Below, piece by piece: positions 1 to 5,900 of a stretch of 10,072 nt of DNA. Numbering within the stretch: the stretch's first letter is position 1; every line of letters starts with the position of its first letter. A model generated the notes under the pieces. The model saw only the letters and a list, made by a program, of their open reading frames with translations, was not told where the DNA came from and ran no database searches. Position numbers and translations under genes: made by a program. Location: assembly GCA_963615565.1 (NCBI GenBank), contig CAVEGR010000116.1, positions 1 to 10,072 of the forward strand, in the 5' to 3' direction. The DNA is from UBA9732 sp963615565 (GTDB taxonomy: Bacteria > Spirochaetota > Spirochaetia > Sphaerochaetales > Sphaerochaetaceae).

Positions 1-70
1 CTATTGGTCTCATCATGACCAAAGTTTACGAAATTCTTCGATATCTTCGTACGTTCCGCGAAATTACGCT
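1..70. other. Left flank of the IS insertion, no assigned gene
   Basis: These 70 bases lie outside the insertion sequence. A + strand frame from base 2 is open and contains ATG at 14-16 (MTKVYEILRYLRTFREITL). It runs across the target site into the IS, where it meets a stop. A minus-strand frame is also open, so neither can be called a gene from so little sequence. The stretch is richer in CG dinucleotides (TTCG, CCGCG, TACG) than its surroundings. Bases 64-73 (TTACGCTTAC) are identical to the outer 10 bp of the IS right end. Confidence 0.5.
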
Positions 71-78
71 TACCAACA
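71..78. repeat. Left copy of the 8-bp target-site duplication
   Basis: TACCAACA directly abuts the left inverted repeat and is repeated exactly at 2721-2728 outside the right one. Eight base pairs is the duplication length established for the IS66 family. The perfect match fixes both element boundaries and suggests a simple, fairly recent insertion. Confidence 0.95.
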
Positions 79-94
79 GTAAGCGTAAAATAAA
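79..94 (+). repeat. IS66 left terminal inverted repeat
   Basis: GTAAGCGTAAAATAAA matches the reverse complement of 2705-2720 at all 16 positions, and the match stops at base 95. The first seven bases, GTAAGCG, are the conserved tip of IS66-family ends. This is the presumed binding and cleavage site of the transposase. Confidence 0.95.
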
Positions 95-139
95 TTAACC
101 GTTTTTTTTGCTATTAATTAAATAGACTATTCTCAAGTT

Positions 140-145
140 AGGAGG
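140..145 (+). promoter_or_regulatory. Shine-Dalgarno site of tnpB
   Basis: AGGAGG lies six bases before the GTG at 152 and selects this non-ATG start for tnpB. Upstream, TATTCT at 128-133 could be a -10 box, but no convincing -35 sits at the right distance, so a promoter is not called separately. Confidence 0.8.
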
Positions 146-151
146 ATAGTC

Positions 152-487
152 GTGAACATTGATATTGAAGAATATGACATCTACATTAAGCCCGGTGTGA
201 CAGATCTCAGAAAAAGAGCAGAAAGTCTATCGTTTTTAATCAGAAATGAAATGGGGTTGGATCCTCTTGAGAAAAGTATCTTCATATTCTGTAGTAAGAA
301 TAAGAAAAGAATAGTGGCAATCGTATGGAACGGAAATGGCTGGCTTGAAATAACAAAGAAGCTAGAGTGCTATGGAGGAAGATACTGTTGGCCAAGTAAT
401 CAAAAAGAATCTCAAAAAGTAAGCATTGAAGACATTAAGGAAATGTGGGAAGGAGGCAATCCTTGGAGGCGATTTCCAGTATTCTAA
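152..487 (+). CDS. tnpB: IS66-family accessory protein TnpB (Orf2)
   Basis: This 111-aa protein is the IS66 Orf2/TnpB accessory factor, needed for transposition in characterised IS66 elements, though its biochemical role is not settled. The family signature is visible in order: a tract near residues 12-22 (IKPGVTDLRKR, usually TDMRKG), GLDPLEKSIFIFCSKNKKRI at about 36-55 (usual form LDPFSGALFVFC with basic residues after it), then WNGNGWLEITKKLE, and a Trp-Pro (YCWPSN) near residue 80. Its length is normal for the family. Translation starts at GTG behind a strong AGGAGG. tnpC follows after 81 bp, so the two are not overlapped as in many IS66 members. The identification is firm. Confidence 0.93.
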   Translation: MNIDIEEYDIYIKPGVTDLRKRAESLSFLIRNEMGLDPLEKSIFIFCSKNKKRIVAIVWNGNGWLEITKKLECYGGRYCWPSNQKESQKVSIEDIKEMWEGGNPWRRFPVF

Positions 488-514
488 AAAATGATAAATG
501 ATGTCCTAATTTAA

Positions 515-524
515 GACAATTGTC
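515..524. promoter_or_regulatory. Perfect 10-bp palindrome in the tnpB-tnpC gap
   Basis: GACAATTGTC is fully self-complementary and lies in the 81-bp gap between tnpB and tnpC. The same half-sites, ATTGTC and GACAAT, recur as a spaced inverted repeat at 2641-2646 and 2667-2672 around the tnpA start. A role as an operator for an element-encoded DNA-binding protein is speculative. A 10-bp palindrome can occur by chance in AT-rich DNA. Confidence 0.25.
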
Positions 525-568
525 ATAATTTTGTAGATATTATTCTTAAAATATGCTATCATTTAGTC

Positions 569-2263
569 ATGGAAAAGAAGACTGATTTATCATTAACTAG
601 AGCTGCTCTCGAGACATTTTCACATGAAGAACTTGTCAATGTAAGTGTTGCTCTTTACAACAGAGTTACCGCCCTTGAAGAGCAACTTGCAATTGCTAAA
701 GAACTCAGACTTCTTGCCAATACTGAAAAATATAGTCCTGCAACAGAGCAGATGGAGTTTCTTTTTCCAGAACTTGAGGCAATATATAAATTGTGTGCAA
801 CACTTCAAGAAATTAAGAATCTGAAAGCACAGACAGCAGAAGATGTTAAAACAGAAGAAGAAAAGGTTAATAGAAAGAAGAGAACTGTCAGACTTACAGC
901 TCCTGCAGATGCTCCAGTTATAGAATTTGACCATACAAAAGGAACTCCTGACAGAATAGAGAAAGACGGCATTATTTACAAAAGAGCTAATAATCAAGAA
1001 ATCTGTAAGATTGGATACACTAAAAGAAAGAAAGTTGTTGAGAAACATATCTTCCCAACTTGGGAGGCAACTGCAGAACTTGAGAAAGGAGAAGATAACA
1101 AGATTGTTGGGTTTAACGATGTAAGCTTGGATGCTCTTTCTTGTTCTCCATCTCTGGTAGCTGAGATTCTGACTAAGAAATTTGATGATCATCTTCCATT
1201 GTACAGACAGAGTGAAATCTACGAAAGAAATGGGGATCACATTTCTAGGCAACTGATGACGCACTGGATAATGAGATATTACGAAAAGCTTTGTCCGTTT
1301 GACCAATACTTCGGAGACGAAATTTTTAAGATGAAAATGATAAGTCAAGATGAGACGCCTCTTGAAGTAATTTCGGTTAAGAACAAAAACGGAAAGATAA
1401 GTTCTTCTTCCTTCGCAATAATAAGGGTAGGAACTACCTATGATGAAAATAAACATAAACTCAATAAAGTCATTCATGTTTCCTATTCCCATGGTAGGAG
1501 CAGTGCAAAACTGTTTGATGGATTTGAACGAAACAATTACAAAGGGCCACTGATGACAGATGGTCTTAAAGGCTATTACATTGGTCCTATAGAAGAAGGA
1601 AAGAAATGTGCCTGCTGGGTACATGCTGTTAGAAAACTCAAAAAATATGTGCGTCTTGTTAAGGAAGACAAACCTATTAACAAAATTCTTTATCTTCATA
1701 GTCAACTCTATAAAATTGAGCAAACGCTTAGGGATGAACTTAATCTAGGTAATATTTCTGCCAAAGAATTTCTCACTGAACGAAAGAGACAGGCAAAGCC
1801 TATCATTGATAAACTTTTCGAGACTGTTGAAATTGCAAGCAATCCTTTAAAGAAAGATTCAAGACAGGAAGCTCTTAACTACCTCATTGAATACAAGCCA
1901 TACCTATACAATTACCTAGATTTTCTTGAAGCTACTCCAGATAACAATGAATGTGAAAGGAGAGCCAAAGCTTGGGCAACTGGAAGAAAGAACTGGCTTT
2001 TTGCTCAAACAATTGACGGTGCAGATGCCTCCTGTTTCTTCTTCTCTCTAGTTGAGACCGCCAAGGAAAACGGACTAAATCCTGAAGATTATCTAGAGTA
2101 CATTCTCACCTACGGGCCCACTACTCCAAAAGAAGAATTATCTTCCCTTCTTCCCTGGAATGCCGATATGAGCAAAATTGAAACGCTGCATGAATCAAAG
2201 GCCAAAGCCAGACCTGATTTAACAAGGAAAGAACCGTACATCTTCACAGGACTCAGCCGTTGA
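569..2263 (+). CDS. tnpC: IS66-family transposase TnpC (DDE)
   Basis: This 564-aa protein is the IS66 transposase, which cuts and joins the element ends. Residues about 10-110 are a Leu/Glu/Lys-rich coiled-coil segment like the IS66 N-terminal leucine-zipper region. The zinc-finger region that normally follows carries CxxC pairs, but here (about 110-170) there are none. The catalytic core shows D261 (ISQDETPLEV), D331 (LMTDGLKGYY) and E463 within DNNECERR, followed by the family hallmark TGRKNWLFAQ. The C-terminal IS66_C domain is present (SLVETAKENGLNPEDYLEYI, then LSSLLPWN). The ATG at 569 has no visible Shine-Dalgarno sequence, yet no better start exists, because a stop lies at 512-514 in frame. 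Translation may be weak or leaderless. The last 11 bp overlap the convergent tnpA-like gene. Confidence 0.95.
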   Translation: MEKKTDLSLTRAALETFSHEELVNVSVALYNRVTALEEQLAIAKELRLLANTEKYSPATEQMEFLFPELEAIYKLCATLQEIKNLKAQTAEDVKTEEEKVNRKKRTVRLTAPADAPVIEFDHTKGTPDRIEKDGIIYKRANNQEICKIGYTKRKKVVEKHIFPTWEATAELEKGEDNKIVGFNDVSLDALSCSPSLVAEILTKKFDDHLPLYRQSEIYERNGDHISRQLMTHWIMRYYEKLCPFDQYFGDEIFKMKMISQDETPLEVISVKNKNGKISSSSFAIIRVGTTYDENKHKLNKVIHVSYSHGRSSAKLFDGFERNNYKGPLMTDGLKGYYIGPIEEGKKCACWVHAVRKLKKYVRLVKEDKPINKILYLHSQLYKIEQTLRDELNLGNISAKEFLTERKRQAKPIIDKLFETVEIASNPLKKDSRQEALNYLIEYKPYLYNYLDFLEATPDNNECERRAKAWATGRKNWLFAQTIDGADASCFFFSLVETAKENGLNPEDYLEYILTYGPTTPKEELSSLLPWNADMSKIETLHESKAKARPDLTRKEPYIFTGLSR

Positions 2264-2648
2264 CGGCTTTCAAAGCCCTAAATATTGATTCAATCGAGCT
2301 TTCGCTAATTGAAATCTTTGCTCCCATATACTCAACAGAGATAGAAGGAGAGATTGAAACATCCTTCACTTTTTTGCATTTGTAGACCTTTACCAGAGAA
2401 TTTGGCGAACACTTATCTTCTAAATATGTAGGGTCCTTCAATTTCTCAAGCTTCTTTAATAACACAGCTTTCTGCGCTGTACTTCCCAATGTTGAAGTAT
2501 AATCTGAACCTAGGATTTCCTTTGCCCATATACGCATCGTTGCCCTGCTTCTTCCTGTTTCTTTACAGTAATCTTTTAATAATTTTCCACTAGTTAACCA
2601 ACTTGTTAAATAATCAATCTTCTGCTCTTTAGTGAACTTTATTGTCAT
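2253..2648 (-). CDS. tnpA: IS66 TnpA-like helix-turn-helix protein, inverted
   Basis: This 131-aa protein resembles TnpA (Orf1) of IS66 elements, a small DNA-binding accessory protein. Residues about 3-45 fit the helix-turn-helix found at the start of many transposases: FTKEQKIDYLTSWLTSGK, then LLKDYCKETGRSRATMRIW. A Lys/Leu-rich linker follows. The C-terminus, ISVEYMGAKISISESSIESI then ALKAVNG, matches the usual TnpA ending in which a short beta segment and a final helix follow 'I-x-V/I'. The start is ATG behind AGGAGA (nine bases). Orientation is the oddity: it points toward tnpC and overlaps its 3' end by 11 bp, while canonical tnpA precedes tnpB on the same strand. It lies wholly inside the terminal repeats, so it travels with the element. 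A similar but unrelated small HTH regulator is possible, though the C-terminus argues against it. Confidence 0.75.
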   Translation of the reverse strand: MTIKFTKEQKIDYLTSWLTSGKLLKDYCKETGRSRATMRIWAKEILGSDYTSTLGSTAQKAVLLKKLEKLKDPTYLEDKCSPNSLVKVYKCKKVKDVSISPSISVEYMGAKISISESSIESIFRALKAVNG

Positions 2649-2672
2649 AGCTATTTTCTCCTATACGACAAT
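2641..2672 (-). promoter_or_regulatory. Hairpin enclosing the tnpA ribosome-binding site and start codon
   Basis: In the tnpA transcript, ATTGTCGTA (complement of 2664-2672) can pair with TATGACAAT (complement of 2641-2649) over nine positions, one of them G-U. The 14-nt loop holds the AGGAGA ribosome-binding site, and the ATG lies within the 3' arm. Such a fold would limit initiation on tnpA. Pairing is read from the sequence; regulation is inferred. Confidence 0.45.
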
Positions 2673-2704
2673 AATGTTCTATATCTATCTAAAAATCAGA
2701 ATTC

Positions 2705-2720
2705 TTTATTTTACGCTTAC
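2705..2720 (-). repeat. IS66 right terminal inverted repeat
   Basis: TTTATTTTACGCTTAC is the exact complement of the left end at 79-94. The outer seven bases, CGCTTAC, are the complement of the IS66 tip. Confidence 0.95.
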
Positions 2721-2728
2721 TACCAACA
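2721..2728. repeat. Right copy of the 8-bp target-site duplication
   Basis: TACCAACA, identical to 71-78, immediately follows the right inverted repeat. Confidence 0.95.
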
Positions 2729-2740
2729 AACAAAAAACAC

Positions 2741-2791
2741 GTTATCAAAAGATAAACAAGAGCACCCTCTGGTTTTGGGCCCAGAGGGTGC
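2741..2791 (-). terminator. Probable terminator of the minus-strand operon
   Basis: GCACCCTCTGG (2762-2772) and CCAGAGGGTGC (2781-2791) form a perfect 11-bp stem with an 8-nt loop. Read on the minus strand, the stem is followed by TCTTGTTTATCTTTT, which is T-rich but not a pure T run. It lies about 155 bp past the stop codon of the large lipoprotein and just outside the IS, so it would protect tnpA from read-through. On the + strand no T tract follows. Confidence 0.5.
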
Positions 2792-2803
2792 AAATAGGAA
2801 TGT

Positions 2804-2835
2804 ATGTTCACTGCCTATGGGGTAGCAGGGGACAT
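2804..2835. other. Imperfect stem-loop in the intergenic region
   Basis: ATGTTC at 2804-2809 pairs with GGACAT at 2830-2835 with one G-T, and CTGC at 2811-2814 pairs with GCAG at 2825-2828. A single mismatch separates them and the loop is 10 nt. It lies between two much stronger hairpins. Function unknown. Confidence 0.3.
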
Positions 2836-2843
2836 GTTAGTTT

Positions 2844-2859
2844 TCTATCTCACGATAGA
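2844..2859. other. Short 6-bp stem-loop
   Basis: TCTATC at 2844-2849 and GATAGA at 2854-2859 form a 6-bp stem around TCAC. It is weak on its own and noted because it stands in a row of hairpins between the lipoprotein operon and the IS. Confidence 0.3.
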
Positions 2860-2863
2860 TACC

Positions 2864-2891
2864 TTCTACCTCTCTGAAGGGAGAGGTAGAA
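2864..2891. other. Strong 11-bp stem-loop 3' of the large lipoprotein gene
   Basis: TTCTACCTCTC (2864-2874) and GAGAGGTAGAA (2881-2891) are perfectly complementary around a 6-nt loop, TGAAGG. Neither strand has a T tract after the stem, so it is not a classical intrinsic terminator. It lies 53 bp past the stop codon of the large lipoprotein, so it would form in the 3' end of that mRNA and could block 3'-end decay or be part of a compound terminator. Confidence 0.45.
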
Positions 2892-2944
2892 AATTGCAAA
2901 ACTTGATTATTGTCTATGGTCTTTTCACAAGAAGTTTTACTCTT

Positions 2945-5900
2945 TTACTCACTCCATGTTATCTCAGTTTCGCCAAAAGTAGGCCTTATTGTCTTTCCTC
3001 CTTTTGTGAAAGTATTAGGTTTTTCTGTATCAAGTGTTACGGTAGCCGTCAACTTGTAGCCAAGGTTAGTATAAAAGCGTCGTACACCAAACGGGTCCAT
3101 GGAAGTTGTAGTGAATGTGTTTCCGCTTAGGGTAATCTTCAGTAATTCACCACACGAAGGAAGAGAATTTTCAATCTCTATACATGCTTCAGAACTCTGC
3201 TTATTTCCATTATCGGTTGCAGTAAATGTCGTTCCCGATATATCCATGGTTCCATATACAAATCCTGTCCACGCTGTTCCAACGAAATAGCCATCAGAAC
3301 TCATTGAAGTAGCATTGAAAGTACAATTCTTAATATCAATATCATAAGGAGCGTCTGCTATATCTCTAGATGCAAAGGTTATACCTTCATTAGTGAAACA
3401 GCATTTGTCAAATACAAAAGATCCATAGGCATAATCCGTGCTCACAGCCTCTTCTTTAAAGCCCAGACTAGAAGTGAAAGTACAGTTAGTGAATTTCACA
3501 TCATACTTATTCTTATTTATATTATCACTTCCTCCATCAAAAACCAGAGAAGTATCAGTGAAAATACAGCTGGTGAAAGTATATGTATTCACTCCGGTAT
3601 TGTTCAGTGCATAAGTTTCAAATGCTTTATTGAATTTACCATCGCTGGAACTGAACTCAACATTTTCAAACGTCCCTGCAGAGCTCATCTCAAATCTTAT
3701 GTAACCACCATTCTTTACACTTACTTTTCCGTTTTTTATAGTTTGGCTTACGCTAACCTTGCTATAACCAGAGTCATAACCAAAGTTCAATTCATTCGAG
3801 AGAGATAATGTCTTTTCATTCAAATCCAGCGTAAAACTCTTTCCATAAGTTCTCTGCTGTCTTTCTGTTATCTCAAGATTTTGCAGAAGCTTTATTGTGA
3901 CATTTTCTCCTTCAAGGCTTCTTACCACATTGTCAAAAGACTTCAGGCCAGCAACATAGACCGTGTCACCTTCTTTAAGTTCTACACTGCCTTCAGAAGT
4001 TTCATCTATTGTAACAGAAGATCCTTCTTTCAGCGTTCCGGATACCTTACTTCCTCCAAACAGAGCAATATCAGATGTTCCACCTTTCAATTCAGAGTTT
4101 GTCAGGACTGCAGAGGTTCCTTTTTGCAATTCAAGAGCATATGTTTTGCCTTCAATTGTAGAATTTATGATATTAACAGAACCTGTTACTGTTGTTGAAG
4201 GAGTTCCATATCCGAATTTAATACCAACGCCATACAAGAGTGTCAAAGTGGAGTCATTTACAGTTAAAGAAGCTCCATTTTCATCATTAACATAGATACC
4301 TCCAGTAGCACCTTCCCCGCCTGTCATAGTTACTTTATCTAAAGTAAGAGAGCCTTTATAAACAAAGATTCCATAATGAGGGAAGATGGTATCTGTCACC
4401 TTGTTATAGACCAAGTTTCCGTTAGTTATCTTTACAGCAGCATTATCATAGCCGTAATCACCTATCTCAATGCTACCATCATTTGTTATTGTCAATGTTT
4501 TGTTGTTCAAATCAATCGTAAGACCATTAACAATATACAACCAGTCAGCATTTACATTGTCAACCAAAGTGATTGTCTCGTCACTTTTTGCTGCATCTAT
4601 TGCATCAATTGCATCTTGAAGAGTGTGATAGAAGGTGGTGCCAATTTTGGCAGAGGCGCCAACGCCGTTGGCAATAGCGGATTCACCGTCAATGTAGTAT
4701 GTTCCATCAACGCCAGTTGAACCGCCTGTCTTTGTACCAACTATCTTGTCAGCATCCATGCTCACGCCTGGCAGAACGATAACCTTAACAAGCTTCTTGT
4801 TGTCAACTGTAGAATCATTTAAGGTATCAACAACAACAAGCTGTTTGCCTTTTTCAGCGGTAAATGTGCCACCGGAAATGTTAACTTCAATAGACTTCTT
4901 AGTAGTGTGTTGTGATACAGCTACGGCTGCTCCCTTAACTGACGGGCCATTGCCATTGTATGCTTCATATTTCTCAGCATTGGTTATCAATGTTCCACCA
5001 TAGATATTAGCCTTACCTGCTCTGATTTCAACTGCAGAGCCGTTTACACTTGTGATGGTTCCACCGTAGATATTAAGAGTACCGGCATTAGGCTGATAGA
5101 TGGCAACTGGGTCGTTATTCTCAGTAGGCGTTGTGTCATCCAAACCTTTCCAACTCTTAGAAGAGCTGTCTTGGCTCAGCACTGCACCTTCATAGACATT
5201 TATAGTTAAATCAACTGTTTGACTCGTACCACCGTTACCGGCAAGACAAGGGTTAGCACTTTCAATTGTCCCGTAGATATCAAGAACAGCTTTATTGGTT
5301 GTTGTACCAAATGAAGTAACTCCATAGCTGTTTGGAGCCTTTATTGTTGCATCTTTTTTCAATACAAGGCCGGCATCTCCACTTGCAGCACTTACAAGTA
5401 TTACTGATTTGCCGATATCTTTTGAAATTTCTGCTTTAATTTCTCCATTTGTGATAGTCAGAGTACCTTTCTTTACTTCAAATACTCTCCATTCTGAACT
5501 TATAGTCTTTTCATTCAGGTTAATAGTTATTGATTTTTCAACAGGAATCAAAGAGTTCTCGCCTGTCAATGTAACATCAGCAAAGAGAGTGATTGTACTA
5601 CCTTCTGGTGCATTATTAACTGCAGCGGCGAGGGTGTTGTAGTAGGTGCCGTCAATGCCGGTTGCGGTTGAGGAACTTACTCTTATGCCGTTGATGAAAG
5701 CTGTTTGTGATTTGTTGCTGCCTGTAATAACAAGGCCACTGTCACCACTGACTGTAATTGTTTTACCACCATGTGTGACAACACAGTTGTTCATGTTGAG
5801 GGTAAGAGCCTTATCAACTGTGATGTCAGCATCAAGTGTTACATCTTGGACAAGGGTAACTGTATCATTTGCATTTGCCTTGGCAATTGCACCCTCAGTT

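Larger units (their letters stand above)
79..2720 (+). mobile_element. Complete IS66-family insertion sequence (2642 bp)
   Basis: The element is bounded by perfect 16-bp inverted repeats (GTAAGCGTAAAATAAA and its complement) and flanked by an 8-bp direct repeat. The GTAAGCG tip, the 8-bp duplication, the length and the TnpB/TnpC pair are all typical of IS66. It carries tnpB and tnpC on the + strand and a tnpA-like gene on the minus strand. Every reading frame is intact, and the DDE residues are present, so the copy could be active. It sits beyond the 3' end of a minus-strand lipoprotein operon. Read-through from that operon would enter at the right end, in the sense direction of tnpA and antisense to tnpC and tnpB. 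Confidence 0.95.

Noticed and set aside
105..133. Promoter for tnpB with TATTCT as -10
   Set aside because: At 17-nt spacing the -35 position reads TTTTTG, which matches the consensus poorly, and the better TTGCTA is only 14 nt away.
620..1723. 367-codon open frame on the minus strand, antisense to tnpC
   Set aside because: It lies wholly within the well-supported transposase gene, is rich in Phe/Cys/Leu in the way antisense frames of AT-rich genes are, and shows no family motif.
2255..2268. Small hairpin AGCCG-TTGA-CGGCT at the tnpC/tnpA overlap as a bidirectional terminator
   Set aside because: The stem is only five pairs, it is followed by three T's on the + strand and none on the other, and it lies within coding sequence of tnpA.
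2632..3130. Two + strand frames (81 and 108 codons) around the right end of the IS
   Set aside because: They cross the tnpA start, the IS boundary, hairpins and the 3' end of the lipoprotein gene, and their translations resemble no family. Only the part beyond 2728 is kept, as a speculative broken frame.
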